A DNA stretch of 57,376 nucleotides from positions 1-57,376 of the IMG/VR virus record IMGVR_UViG_3300034407_002847. The stretch is one strand, 5' to 3'. Each line of letters starts with the position of its first letter. Within the stretch, counting starts at the first letter, position 1. The notes beneath the pieces were generated by a model that saw only the letters and a list, made by a program, of their open reading frames with translations, had not been told where the DNA came from and did no database searches. Source of the stretch: a virus. The position numbers and the translations under genes are program-made. Of the stretch, positions 17,317 to 26,567 are shown in pieces.

Positions 17317-18152
17317 AATACGTCCTTTAAGGAATGATTTATGACAACCGTAGCGGTATATCCATCGACAGAATGATGATTGACTACTGCACTTAATGAT
17401 TTACCCAACCACAAAGAACCAAAATATTTTTTAATAAACATTATTGGACGATACCAAGGAAGGTGATCTAATAGTTCAAAGTGCGGTGCGATATATCTTA
17501 CTAAGCCGAAATGTTCAAAACCGGGTAACGGCCCTCTCCAAGTGAGAGGTGTACACGGAACAATATCGTAAATTTCTTGAAATCTCAGTCTTTCGCAGGG
17601 AAAGATGTCTATAGGCTGGCCATCTTTTAGATATCTTGGTGATCCAAAATCGACAATGACCTGGTCACAAGCAAGACCTTCTCCGTAATAAGCGTCGGCC
17701 TCAAAAAACTTAAAAGCCATTATACCAGCCACTGCTCCACCAGCACTGTGACCACAATGAACAACTTTTTTAATACTGTTGTCTTTTATAAGATTAAAGA
17801 TGTAGTTATCTTTAACAAGAACTGTTTCAACTTCTTCGGCAAGGCTCAAAAATCCATCATGAAGACCTATGCCATTAAAATAGCGAACATCTGTATCGGC
17901 ATTGTACAACCAAAATTCAATATCTTGCGTGCCAGAATAAGCAAGGTACAATGTCTGGTCTTCTATTGTATGCCCTACTTTGATTACGCCATCATTACCT
18001 ATCAAGTTTCTTTTTAATGAAATCCTTTTCGACCAAAAAGTCGTTTTATGCCATTTGTTTTCATTAGACCATTCTTCGGTCTCGTTAACATTGTATATTA
18101 CATTTGATAGTATGGCTGCACGAGATATGTTATGTTCGTTGATTTTAGACAT
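17313..18152 (-). CDS. Class 3 lipase-like hydrolase
   Basis: A 279-aa alpha/beta-hydrolase. The nucleophile elbow 'CGHSAGGAVAG' (Ser136) is preceded by an 'AYSGTQD' oxyanion region, as in lipase class 3. 'IYDIVPCTPL' supplies Asp196 and 'NHHSVDGY' supplies the catalytic His (259 or 260), so the triad is complete. There is no signal peptide, so export would need lysis or virion packaging. It is translationally coupled (ATGA overlap) to the secreted protease downstream and lies behind the capsid terminator. It may attack host lipids or esters at entry or exit; the substrate is not deducible. Confidence 0.85.
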   Translation of the reverse strand: MSKINEHNISRAAILSNVIYNVNETEEWSNENKWHKTTFWSKRISLKRNLIGNDGVIKVGHTIEDQTLYLAYSGTQDIEFWLYNADTDVRYFNGIGLHDGFLSLAEEVETVLVKDNYIFNLIKDNSIKKVVHCGHSAGGAVAGIMAFKFFEADAYYGEGLACDQVIVDFGSPRYLKDGQPIDIFPCERLRFQEIYDIVPCTPLTWRGPLPGFEHFGLVRYIAPHFELLDHLPWYRPIMFIKKYFGSLWLGKSLSAVVNHHSVDGYTATVVINHSLKDVL

Positions 18153-18222
18153 ATTTGCTCACCATTTAAGTGTCGTTGTTGTATCCTTACATATACTTCC
18201 TGTTTTTCATGGTTATTACATA

Positions 18223-18261
18223 GAAAAACTAGGCTCAATCCATGACAGAAAGAGCCTAGTT
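18223..18261 (-). terminator. Intrinsic terminator after the major capsid gene
   Basis: On the minus strand AACTAGGCTC pairs with GAGCCTAGTT around a 19-nt loop and is followed by a short T run. It lies 21 bp past the major capsid stop, as expected for the most abundant late message. Confidence 0.8.
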
Positions 18262-18281
18262 CGTTATATACAAATTAACTC

Positions 18282-19286
18282 TTAGAAGGAGCCGAGAAGG
18301 ATGCGTCTGTTGTCCAGAACGCCAAATCCAATTTCTGCCCAACCATAGAATCCAGCTCGTTGATGCCGATGCAATGCAGGATCTTCATAGACCTCCAAAG
18401 CTGCCTTAACTGGCATAACAAAACTGTCATTAGATGACTGATCCAAACCAACTACCAATTCAAGGTCAGAGGTCTGAACAGCACCAGAGAGACTATCTGT
18501 AAAGAATGTCTGATACTCTTGACCTTCGCCAAGCTCATCAATGTCATGAAGGTTAACACCAAACACGCGAGTAATTGGAGCACCGTCTTCAGATGCAACA
18601 TAAATTTCTCGACGGCTTACTTCATCGATCTGATCCAGACCCCAGTTACGAATGTCTTCCAGAGCTTCTGGAGAGACATAGAGGTCAGTCAAACGACCAC
18701 GACCGGTAGTACCGGTGTTGCCGCCAGCATTTCGACGCATAACGGTCTGCATGAGAGAAATCAATCTCTTGCTAAACATACCAGCAGTTGCATCACCATC
18801 GTAAACGAGGATGTTGCGGTCAACGCCAGCAGCGAGCAGTGTATGCCAACCATCGTCATTCATCTTCTTGACAAAAGAAGCTTCCAGAACCTGCATAGCA
18901 CGAGAAACAATGTCCCACCGTGCTTCACGAGCATATCGCAGCAGCCAGTCAATTGAACTGGTAATGCCGTAAGTCGGAATGGTCACATAGTCACCTTCGA
19001 CGGCTCGTTCTGGAATTCTACCATTTCCAGGATTCGTGTAAGCAATGTGCTCACCTTCAAGACCTGGAGAAATCAAGTCGAGTGGATACTCAGTACCAGC
19101 ACCAGGCTCAACCGTAATAGTTTCGAAAATATTACCAAGAATATCGCCACTCAAAACACCTTTACGTAAAGGCAATTCGAGAGCTTTAGCAAATTCTCGT
19201 TGTGCAGCTACGGCAACATTCATATCAGAATCGCCTGTGCTTTTCAGAAGCGAAATAACTTCTTCGCTTGGTCTATCATAAGACAT
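18282..19286 (-). CDS. Major capsid protein
   Basis: A 334-aa protein in the canonical place after portal, protease/scaffold and decoration-like genes. 'LPLRKGVLSGDILGNIFETI', 'YVTIPTYGITSSIDWLLRYA', 'RRNAGGNTGTTGRGRLTDLYVSPEALEDI' (read in part) and the late 'AALEVYEDPALHRHQRAGFYGW' fit HK97-fold capsid proteins of large phages, with the long central helix and P-domain-like segment. The ribosome site AAGGAGATCTAAAT before ATG 19286 is strong and almost identical to the internal scaffold site at ~20525. The gene is followed by a dedicated terminator. The name is secure from order and pattern. Confidence 0.9.
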   Translation of the reverse strand: MSYDRPSEEVISLLKSTGDSDMNVAVAAQREFAKALELPLRKGVLSGDILGNIFETITVEPGAGTEYPLDLISPGLEGEHIAYTNPGNGRIPERAVEGDYVTIPTYGITSSIDWLLRYAREARWDIVSRAMQVLEASFVKKMNDDGWHTLLAAGVDRNILVYDGDATAGMFSKRLISLMQTVMRRNAGGNTGTTGRGRLTDLYVSPEALEDIRNWGLDQIDEVSRREIYVASEDGAPITRVFGVNLHDIDELGEGQEYQTFFTDSLSGAVQTSDLELVVGLDQSSNDSFVMPVKAALEVYEDPALHRHQRAGFYGWAEIGFGVLDNRRILLGSF

Positions 19287-19328
19287 ATTTAGATCTCCTT
19301 TATAAATTATAAATAATGTTGTGATTAA

Positions 19329-19835
19329 TTAGTCGATAAACGGATCGTTACCACCAAAGTTCGGAAGATTAACAGATACCTTAGCATAACCATCAGCATC
19401 TTTACGACTCATCCAACGACCAACAGCAAGGTTACCAGAAGCGGCACCTATAGTAGCTGATGTACCGAGTGTTCCAGTTGTGCTAGCATAAGCTACAGCC
19501 CCAGGAGTCGGTGTGCCTGTGATCATGTTGGTTACAACAGTACCACGAGTCATAATGGTGACTTTGCCACCCTTTTGAACTTCATCTTTGTGTTCGTTGA
19601 GATGAGTTCGTGTCAGGTCTTTGTTCACAACATCGTTTAAAAGGATACCAACAGGAACATCTGTAGCACCAGGTGTTGCATACTTAACGAGGTTAGCACC
19701 TTGGTCCAATGCTGCACCAGACGCTGTATTCTGTGAAAGATCATAAATAGCGATACCACCACGAGTGGCAGTACCTGCATTGTAGAAAAATGAAATATCA
19801 GTAGTTTCTACGTGTCTATCTGCTTTAAGAGCCAT
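19329..19835 (-). CDS. Capsid decoration/head-stabilisation-like protein
   Basis: A 168-aa beta-rich protein starting MALKADRHVETTDISFFYN. Segments 'ATRGGIAIYDLSQNTASG', 'DVPVGILLNDVVNKDL', 'VQKGGKVTIMTRGTVVTNMI' and 'GRWMSRKDADGYAKVSVNLP' match the layout of small capsid proteins (DUF2190-like or equivalents) that coat large phage heads. It lies between the scaffold and the major capsid gene, where decoration proteins are usually coded. Function is inferred from fold pattern and order. Confidence 0.75.
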   Translation of the reverse strand: MALKADRHVETTDISFFYNAGTATRGGIAIYDLSQNTASGAALDQGANLVKYATPGATDVPVGILLNDVVNKDLTRTHLNEHKDEVQKGGKVTIMTRGTVVTNMITGTPTPGAVAYASTTGTLGTSATIGAASGNLAVGRWMSRKDADGYAKVSVNLPNFGGNDPFID

Positions 19836-19870
19836 GTTTTATTTCTCCTATGTAAGAAAAATGATTATTA

Positions 19871-20515
19871 TTACTTATTGAGTCTACCTGAAATCCAGTC
19901 AGACAGTTCTGCTCTAGCCGACATAGCTTCTGCAGCTTCGTCTTTTTCAGCAACAACCAAAGTAGCATCTTCAGACACAACATCTTCAAATACTTCTTCG
20001 GGTGTTTCGATTGCTTCTTCGACTTCTTCTGATGCCTGTGCTTCATCTGTGGCTTCTTCACTTATTACTTCTTCAGCAACAGTAGAACTTTTAGCAGCAT
20101 ACAGACTAACTACAGATTCAAAAGCTTCGTCATCTAATGCTTCAAATGAAGCAAGATTTGCTTCCGCATCACTGGATTCCATACCAGCTTCGACAAGTGC
20201 GGCTTTTCTCTTTTCTTCTTTTTGCTTTTTCTTCATATCATACATTTCAGATTTGTTAGCGGCCAATTCTGTCTCAGATACTTCAAGAGAAGCAGTAAGT
20301 TCACTTACCTGAGCTTCAGACGCACTAACTTTTTCTTCTAAACTAGCGATAATCTCTTCTTTTTCCTTAACAGAAGCTTGAAGAGTTTCAATGTCAGAAG
20401 ATAATGCTTCAGCCTTAGCGGCTTCTGCTTTCAATTCTTCGATTGTCTCATTAGCTTGAGTAAGCTCAGATTTGATTTCACTAATTTGTTCTTCCAATAC
20501 CTTGGAATCGGACAT
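19871..20515 (-). CDS. Nested scaffold protein from an internal start
   Basis: Within the protease-scaffold frame, residue Met265 (ATG 20515-20513) is preceded by AGGAGATCTAAAA, almost the same ribosome site and spacing as that of the major capsid gene. Translation from here would give a 214-aa scaffold starting MSDSKVLEEQISEIK, exactly at the boundary between protease and coiled coil. This is the arrangement of lambda C/Nu3. The case rests on the site and boundary; expression is not shown. Confidence 0.65.
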   Translation of the reverse strand: MSDSKVLEEQISEIKSELTQANETIEELKAEAAKAEALSSDIETLQASVKEKEEIIASLEEKVSASEAQVSELTASLEVSETELAANKSEMYDMKKKQKEEKRKAALVEAGMESSDAEANLASFEALDDEAFESVVSLYAAKSSTVAEEVISEEATDEAQASEEVEEAIETPEEVFEDVVSEDATLVVAEKDEAAEAMSARAELSDWISGRLNK

Positions 20516-21307
20516 TTTTAGATCTCCTATTAAACTAGATGAGTCCACACTAAAAGCTACACTTTTAGAGTTTAAAATTATACTTCTTGGGTTAGCTGGG
20601 TTTGAGACCAGACCCTTTCCTGAAAATGAAATATCACGTAGAGCACGGCCTATTTTGTACCCTTCGTATTCTCCCGTACCACCATAAGCTCTCAAATGTT
20701 TAGTAAGAAATGCTGATTCGTTATCTCTGGTTACTAAACTTTGGTTGCCTAAATCGTCTATAACAGAATAATCAAAGCCAGCAAAAGAACACTCCATGGA
20801 AACAAACCATTTGTCTTCTTTAATTTCAGCAATGATATTTTCCATCCTGACCCTGTTTTCTGGATCTGTCCAAGTATTATATAAAACAGCTTTGGTTATG
20901 ATGTCGAAACTATTTGGAGCTTCAGTTATATCGGAAGAAATGCTATTGCCTTCTGCGTCAATAACACGGCTACCTATAATATGCCCGATGATATCGTTTT
21001 CATCATGCATAAAATTAAACTGTTTGTCTACTGGCGTATCTCTTGCTGCCCATGTGGCATCAGCCAGAAAAACATCATCATTACCATTCCAGTTTGTTGA
21101 TACCAGAACTGACTCAAGATAATAGAGATCAGTACTTTCTGCTATACCGTCTGAATCGTTAGCAGCTATAATAGTAGCTAAAGAAAGATCTGTATCTTCT
21201 TTTTGAAGAAGAAGCACAGGACTGCAGTATGCAATCGAAGCTTGACTACTAACTGAATCAGAAATTCCGTCTTGTATTTCTCTGTCAAATATTTGTATTT
21301 TTTTCAT
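19871..21307 (-). CDS. Capsid maturation protease fused to scaffold
   Basis: A 478-aa protein. Residues 1-~260 look like a prohead protease: 'FNFMHDENDIIGHIIGSRVID' with candidate catalytic His, then 'KWFVSMECSFAGFDYSV' with a candidate Ser in 'VSMEC', and 'LRDISFSGKGLVSNPANPRSI' as in phage proteases. Residues ~265-410 are a long Glu/Ala/Lys coiled coil, the usual scaffold composition, ending in an acidic Glu/Ala tail and 'LSDWISGRLNK'. Self-cleavage and removal of the scaffold from the prohead are expected. A second start inside the frame would make scaffold alone. It lies between portal and decoration genes, and a GTGTATAC variant of the late motif precedes it. Confidence 0.8.
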   Translation of the reverse strand: MKKIQIFDREIQDGISDSVSSQASIAYCSPVLLLQKEDTDLSLATIIAANDSDGIAESTDLYYLESVLVSTNWNGNDDVFLADATWAARDTPVDKQFNFMHDENDIIGHIIGSRVIDAEGNSISSDITEAPNSFDIITKAVLYNTWTDPENRVRMENIIAEIKEDKWFVSMECSFAGFDYSVIDDLGNQSLVTRDNESAFLTKHLRAYGGTGEYEGYKIGRALRDISFSGKGLVSNPANPRSIILNSKSVAFSVDSSSLIGDLKMSDSKVLEEQISEIKSELTQANETIEELKAEAAKAEALSSDIETLQASVKEKEEIIASLEEKVSASEAQVSELTASLEVSETELAANKSEMYDMKKKQKEEKRKAALVEAGMESSDAEANLASFEALDDEAFESVVSLYAAKSSTVAEEVISEEATDEAQASEEVEEAIETPEEVFEDVVSEDATLVVAEKDEAAEAMSARAELSDWISGRLNK

Positions 21308-21367
21308 AGTTATTACCTCTACATAAAGTATACACGAAAAACTGTTTTTATTTAGAAATACCTCCCT

Positions 21368-23368
21368 TTAAGCCAAGACATACTCTACGTACAAAGCAAT
21401 AACCGCCTTTTTATACTCATCGGCATTCATGCTTTTTACGTTAACATCATTGCTTTTTAACATATGATCGAACGTTTTAGGGATTGTTTCCTTAGCACCA
21501 AGTGCTATATTTATAGACTCATTAGTAATTTCTGACATAACTTCTAAGTTAGTAAATGCATGAAGCTTGATTGGTTCTAACTGTATAATATCTGCCTTTG
21601 TTAAATGCCTTGCATCTTTTTTGCCTTTCACACCTAACTGTGCAGAATTAATAAGATCAGAAACTCTGTCAAAAGCATTGTTAGCCCATATAAAGAGATC
21701 AGCTACTCCGGGTATAGTCTTAGGTTTATCACGACGGGGTTTTCTTTTGATCTCATCCTTTTTGAATTTAGGACGACCATTCTTATTATCCTCTGGCTGC
21801 TGATTTTGTATATCATCTTCTTTAGGCGGATGATACGGCCCTACTTTATCTGGACTACGATCATTATCTCTACCCTTGACTTCCCTCTTGAGACGCATTT
21901 TTTCGACAGCAGGGATTTCCTTGAATCTTTGTAAGATGGTTTCATGACTAATAATATCTCTGTCAGCAAGCTCTAATAGTAGCTTTTTCTCTGACGCCTC
22001 GTCAGCTAGACTCATCTGATCAAAAATTATATGAGCTGATTTTCTGAAACCCATAGATCTTCGAACGATATCAAATTCCTTTTCCCAAAATTTCACAAGC
22101 TGATCTCTACCATACTGTAGTCGTTCAACAAGCGTCTTAAGAGAAATGAAATTATTAGTAAATCCACCAGATTGACCAGCAATACCAGTCAAAGTAGGAG
22201 GAACACCAAGACCCGCATAGATAGAGTTTAGCACAGAGACATACTTTTCAGAACCAAGAAACTTGTGTACTTGACTATTCGATTCTGTATATTTTAACTC
22301 TGGACCCCAGATAAGTTCCATAGTACCACCACCAGTATCTGACGCTAAAACATTTTTAAGCTTGTCAACACCAGCCTTGGTTGGTAAAATCTTGTGTTCT
22401 AGATCTCCTAAAGTCCATAATCTAATATTGGATATAGCACCATCCAACGCTGATAAATCTGCCAAACGCATTTTTTCAAGCATGATAATATCATCAAGAA
22501 TAGCATAGACAAGAGGATTTGCCCACTGTTGCCAATCATCCTTCTTGTAGTAAAAAACAGATAGCTTATTGTTATCCAAAGGTATTCTCTTATCTTTTCT
22601 TTTTATAGCCTGTTTTATATTTGAAGGTAAAGTGTTGTATGTAACCATTGAAGACATATCTTTACTGAAATTATCTAGAAAGGCCGGAGTTTCTATTTCG
22701 TAAGAAGTTCTGCCCATCATCATATTGATATCTCCGTCCTTGACTTCAATATTTATAGGGTTTAGGAAATTATACTTCCAAGGCAATATACCCCTTTTAG
22801 TATTAGGAGTTCTAACTGTTATATCATTAGCCATAGTTTTAACATGTTTGATTATTTTGGGAGTAACTTTAGCGTCACTTTTGTATATAAAGACTTGACC
22901 AGTTCTATACAAATTATTCAAGAATCTTTCAGATCTTTCTTTTCCATCAACCTTTTTAAACCAAGCTTGGAAAAATTTTTCCACACTAGGATTCTCGTGG
23001 ACAACATTAATACCTTGACTACCAAAGTCTCCCATCAAATCAATAATATTTCTAATGATGCCGACTTTATCATATGCTTGCATACACATGCCGATGGCTC
23101 TTTTCTTTTCAGTCGGCACTTGTTCATGCGACCTAAAAGCATAATAATCACTGCGATTAAATCCGGATCGTACAGACTTATTTGGTTCGATATCAAGGAA
23201 ATCTCTATGACTCCCTTTAGTTTTCTCAAGAAAACTTCTGCGGTTACCTTTAGGCACAGCGTGATAGCTATCCATGGCTTGTGAAAACTCTGCCATAGCA
23301 TTTTCCTTGCTAGCACTGTCATTTTCACTCCAAGTAACCACAGATGGTATCTTATCTTGATCTTTCAT
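21368..23368 (-). CDS. Portal protein
   Basis: A 666-aa protein directly downstream of TerL. Features: 'AYDKVGIIRNIIDLMGDFGSQGINVVHENP' (read in part) with 'FFQAWFKKVDG', a wing/stem segment, 'LADLSALDGAISNIRLWTLGD', and 'SIYAGLGVPPTLTGIAGQSGG' followed by 'KTLVERLQYGRDQLVKFWEKEF'. The last two are the characteristic late-portal motifs of many large phages. The C-terminal third is Lys/Pro-rich and then helical. It forms the dodecameric DNA channel at the head vertex. Start at ATG 23368; the GTGTATAATA site at 23447-23456 lies 79 bp upstream. Confidence 0.9.
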   Translation of the reverse strand: MKDQDKIPSVVTWSENDSASKENAMAEFSQAMDSYHAVPKGNRRSFLEKTKGSHRDFLDIEPNKSVRSGFNRSDYYAFRSHEQVPTEKKRAIGMCMQAYDKVGIIRNIIDLMGDFGSQGINVVHENPSVEKFFQAWFKKVDGKERSERFLNNLYRTGQVFIYKSDAKVTPKIIKHVKTMANDITVRTPNTKRGILPWKYNFLNPINIEVKDGDINMMMGRTSYEIETPAFLDNFSKDMSSMVTYNTLPSNIKQAIKRKDKRIPLDNNKLSVFYYKKDDWQQWANPLVYAILDDIIMLEKMRLADLSALDGAISNIRLWTLGDLEHKILPTKAGVDKLKNVLASDTGGGTMELIWGPELKYTESNSQVHKFLGSEKYVSVLNSIYAGLGVPPTLTGIAGQSGGFTNNFISLKTLVERLQYGRDQLVKFWEKEFDIVRRSMGFRKSAHIIFDQMSLADEASEKKLLLELADRDIISHETILQRFKEIPAVEKMRLKREVKGRDNDRSPDKVGPYHPPKEDDIQNQQPEDNKNGRPKFKKDEIKRKPRRDKPKTIPGVADLFIWANNAFDRVSDLINSAQLGVKGKKDARHLTKADIIQLEPIKLHAFTNLEVMSEITNESINIALGAKETIPKTFDHMLKSNDVNVKSMNADEYKKAVIALYVEYVLA

Positions 23369-23446
23369 TTATACGTCCTTTGTTATACAAATAACATCAA
23401 TCGAATTGTTTTTAAATCAATTGAATTGGAATTTAATTGGCTGACA

Positions 23447-23456
23447 TATTATACAC
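23447..23456 (-). promoter_or_regulatory. Late-type promoter motif GTGTATAATA
   Basis: Exact minus-strand copy in the 94-bp gap between TerL and portal, preceded by TTTTT. It could start a capsid-gene transcript independently of the operon promoter. Confidence 0.6.
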
Positions 23457-23462
23457 AAAAAC

Positions 23463-25442
23463 CTAATATACATCCTTCATACCGTCTGTAAACCAACTTG
23501 GACCAGTAAACATCTCGCCTGTAGGCTTGGCATCCGTAAATGCAGCAAAACCTCCGTAGAATGCATAATCAGGAGCTTCAGGTGTCCTATCTATCTTTCG
23601 TGCTGCCATATTAGCCATAATCAAGGAAGAGTAACGGTCTTTACGGATTTTACTTTTCTTACCCGCAGCTACAATAATTTCTGGAGTATCCCATCTAGCA
23701 CGGCCAGCTTGAGTTTCTGTCATCTGTATCATAGCTAACTCATCTTTAAGCTCTTCTATTTCTACAACGCATTCTTCCAAAGTATCATACTGTCTACCTT
23801 TTAACTCATCTTCTACATTAGACAATCCGACACTAATAGCGTCGTAACGTGGAAAAAGCACAACTTTATCTTCGAAGTCTTTCCTTAAGCCATGATTAGC
23901 TTCTTCCAACCATTCATATCTAGCAAACTGACACATCTCTAGAATATGCAATCCACGTTCACCATCGGTGTCTTGTTCTTTATTTGGATCTATTATCGGC
24001 CAAATTGCAACTTCGCCCTCTCTAATCTTGTCTTTATCATGTAAAGACTCCATAACAGCAATGCCGCCACCCTGAGCATCCATAGCAACATGTATACATG
24101 GAAACAATCTCATTAGATCACGTATTTTTCTTGCACAATAAGAATAAAAATCATTATCGGAAACAAAACCCCTTTTAACCTTTTCTTTGTGGTCAGCACG
24201 AGTAGTTGTCCAACAATGAACAATTCTTCTATGGTCGCCATTTAGTTCAATAACAACAATACTAAAATTATCAACTTCGGAGGCAGGGTCAACGCCGAAA
24301 ACATATTTCTTATCTGGGTCTCCCATTAATTTTGCTTCGAATAGAATATCTTGCCCGTTACTATTTTTGATAGGCTCTAAATCAGAACTGACACATGATT
24401 CTATGAGAGTACGCTTAAAGAAGCCCTGAGAGTCCCTAGTAAAGCACGCACCGTACTCCATCATATAAATGCCCGCATGTACCGTAGCTTTTGATCGAGC
24501 GACGTGAGCGGCATCCATGAAGCCGTCAGGGAGTAATTCAAATGGTATACGTATAATAGAATATTGAGTCCAGTCAAATTCTTTTGGCGGATCGTCTCCA
24601 CCGAATAATTCTCGTAGCTTGTTTGGTTTGCCACGGCTAGAAATTATGCCCTTCCATTTTTTCCAATAGCTAGCAAAATGATTAAAATCATAATAAGCAG
24701 TTCCAGAAAGCACAATTTGGTTATCTTTGTTATCTAGGTACTCATCTTCAGTTTCTAATTCAATCCCCAACTCTTTAGCTTTTTTTCTCGCTGCTATCCG
24801 TTGTACATTATCAATCGGTTCCGCCTTAACGACACCGAACCCGGCTACAACGGTTTCGAAGATATCACGAGGAATAGAAGCGAATTCATCAGCAAGAATA
24901 TCGTTTGCACGTTGACCACGGATCTTCTGACCATCACCAAGTGGTAAACAAGTTACTCGGCTACCATTAAGACGCATAACACAACGATCCGTCTCTCTTC
25001 TTGGTCCACTATTAACATCGCAAATACTTCTTAGTATAGGTGAATTATTCCATATGGTTTCCATATACTCAAAAAGAACTTTAGATTGCCTAAAGGCGGC
25101 ACCAACAACTACAACCTTACGATTTGGCAATAATATACATCTTAAAATAGCGTACAAAGATAAGATGAATGATTTACCAAACCCACGAGAAGCAATTAAC
25201 ATAGGGAATTTTCGGTTCCACATTTCATGCAGCATCAATGCTTGAGAAGGCAAAATCTTAATATTGAAGATGTGATAACACATAAAAGAAAAGTATTCTG
25301 GTTTTGACAATAACCAAGTTACCTTTAAATGAAAGTCTTCATCATCAGGAGACAAAATAGACATAGGATTAAATATATCTCTTTCAGATACATCCAACCC
25401 TAGCCAAGCGTCATTTATTTCAATTAATTTACTTTCCTTCAT
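23463..25442 (-). CDS. Terminase large subunit
   Basis: A 659-aa packaging motor. The ATPase half has Walker A 'ASRGFGKS' (residues 84-91), the adenine-side 'VVVGAAFRQS' and Walker B 'DILADEF' (181-187, with the catalytic Glu). 'VLSGTAYYDFN' is the coupling motif. The nuclease half begins with 'FGVDPASEVDN' (382-392, metal-binding Asp) and has 'AMDAQGGG' later, as in T4 gp17-type RNase H-fold nucleases. It cuts and pumps DNA at the portal. Its start overlaps the end of the ClpP-like gene by 14 bp. The family call is secure. Confidence 0.93.
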   Translation of the reverse strand: MKESKLIEINDAWLGLDVSERDIFNPMSILSPDDEDFHLKVTWLLSKPEYFSFMCYHIFNIKILPSQALMLHEMWNRKFPMLIASRGFGKSFILSLYAILRCILLPNRKVVVVGAAFRQSKVLFEYMETIWNNSPILRSICDVNSGPRRETDRCVMRLNGSRVTCLPLGDGQKIRGQRANDILADEFASIPRDIFETVVAGFGVVKAEPIDNVQRIAARKKAKELGIELETEDEYLDNKDNQIVLSGTAYYDFNHFASYWKKWKGIISSRGKPNKLRELFGGDDPPKEFDWTQYSIIRIPFELLPDGFMDAAHVARSKATVHAGIYMMEYGACFTRDSQGFFKRTLIESCVSSDLEPIKNSNGQDILFEAKLMGDPDKKYVFGVDPASEVDNFSIVVIELNGDHRRIVHCWTTTRADHKEKVKRGFVSDNDFYSYCARKIRDLMRLFPCIHVAMDAQGGGIAVMESLHDKDKIREGEVAIWPIIDPNKEQDTDGERGLHILEMCQFARYEWLEEANHGLRKDFEDKVVLFPRYDAISVGLSNVEDELKGRQYDTLEECVVEIEELKDELAMIQMTETQAGRARWDTPEIIVAAGKKSKIRKDRYSSLIMANMAARKIDRTPEAPDYAFYGGFAAFTDAKPTGEMFTGPSWFTDGMKDVY

Positions 25443-26085
25443 TTTTCACACTATCTAAGTCATACCTATTACCAAGTATATGATCTGCAAAACCGTGTTC
25501 CACAGCACCACGAGCAGTTAAATACCAATCTCCGTTTTTCATTTTTCTCATTATGTAATTTCTGGCTTTTTCTATTGTTCCACCTTTGTAACTCTCTTTA
25601 AAAATTTTAGATTTTACAAAAACATTTGAGTATATTTCTAGCATTACATCGCAACAATATTTATCGTACTTGTTAGCTGCCTGTGTGTCAAGATAGTTGC
25701 CTTCATAACCACCATTACCATAGTGCGACATAAAGTAAGAATGGGAAGTCATAACACGATTATCCGCCGCTTGTAGTATAATACTACTCATAGATTCGGC
25801 TTGGCCATAAACAACAATAGACACAAAAGATTTGCACATTGTTATTGCGTCATATATAGCCATGCCGCTTTGCCAGTCACCTCCAACGCTAAACATGTGT
25901 ACCACAATAGGTCTACTATTGACACTATCAAGTGTTCTTATATTCTTGATAAATTTTGCAGCCATTTTGTATTCGACACCGGGATCTTCTTCCTCGTTAC
26001 CAATGTGACTATGAAGATATATCTCGCGAGATTTAATATTTATATTGTAGGAGTGTATATCGCCTATGACATCCGTAGTCTCCAT
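25429..26085 (-). CDS. ClpP/S14-like serine protease
   Basis: A 218-aa protein. The motif 'VYGQAESMSSIILQAADNR' contains the expected Ser98 (ClpP has GQA.SM), and 'TSHSYFMSHYG' supplies His121. 'FSVGGDWQSGMAIYDAI' corresponds to the ClpP 'N(S/P)GG....G.aIyD' motif. Length is close to ClpP. Phage S14-family proteases can mature capsids, but here a better maturation protease lies at 19871-21307, so this one may process another virion protein or host targets. It sits between the ERCC4 nuclease (1-bp overlap) and TerL. Confidence 0.8.
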   Translation of the reverse strand: METTDVIGDIHSYNINIKSREIYLHSHIGNEEEDPGVEYKMAAKFIKNIRTLDSVNSRPIVVHMFSVGGDWQSGMAIYDAITMCKSFVSIVVYGQAESMSSIILQAADNRVMTSHSYFMSHYGNGGYEGNYLDTQAANKYDKYCCDVMLEIYSNVFVKSKIFKESYKGGTIEKARNYIMRKMKNGDWYLTARGAVEHGFADHILGNRYDLDSVKNEGK

Positions 26086-26567
26086 TATTGCTTCCTTTCA
26101 TACTTACTATTTATTCTTTTGAATAAGCTATTAGCATACAAAAAAGCATTGTGCTTATCGCCACAAAAAACGACATGTACATCATCGTTTACTTGGAATT
26201 CCATTAATGTTCGTAAAATATATTTTCCAGTTATCTTGACGCTACTCTTATTTGGTATCCTCGTATCTTGTGGAAACTTCATGAGATCTTCTAAGGTAAA
26301 TTCTAAAAGTATAAACCTATGAGGAAACTCTTTCATTCTTTCGACCTCTGCAAGGAACTGTTTTTTCTTCTTACCAAAGTTTATAGCAACCTCTTCGACA
26401 CAGCCCTTTCTTTCTATACAGATTTTATCTTCTAATCCCACTAAGCTATAATCACCGGTATCTAACTTGCGTACCACCATCCCTAGACATTTATCAAATT
26501 TACTAAAATGATAGCCTTCCCTTTCTCTAGTGTCGCGTATAACCGTATAATCTGGAGCCTTAGTCAT
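26085..26567 (-). CDS. ERCC4/XPF-type nuclease
   Basis: A 160-aa single-domain nuclease. The family's catalytic pattern is clear: 'VIRDTRERE', 'LDTGDYSLVGL' and 'ICIERKG', equivalent to the XPF GDX(n)ERKX3D site. 'FILLEFTLEDLMKFP' is a typical later strand. It lacks the helicase and HhH domains of eukaryotic XPF, as phage versions do. It could trim flaps or branched DNA during replication, recombination or packaging. It overlaps the HNH gene by 8 bp and the ClpP-like gene by 1 bp, so all are cotranslated. Confidence 0.85.
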   Translation of the reverse strand: MTKAPDYTVIRDTREREGYHFSKFDKCLGMVVRKLDTGDYSLVGLEDKICIERKGCVEEVAINFGKKKKQFLAEVERMKEFPHRFILLEFTLEDLMKFPQDTRIPNKSSVKITGKYILRTLMEFQVNDDVHVVFCGDKHNAFLYANSLFKRINSKYERKQ

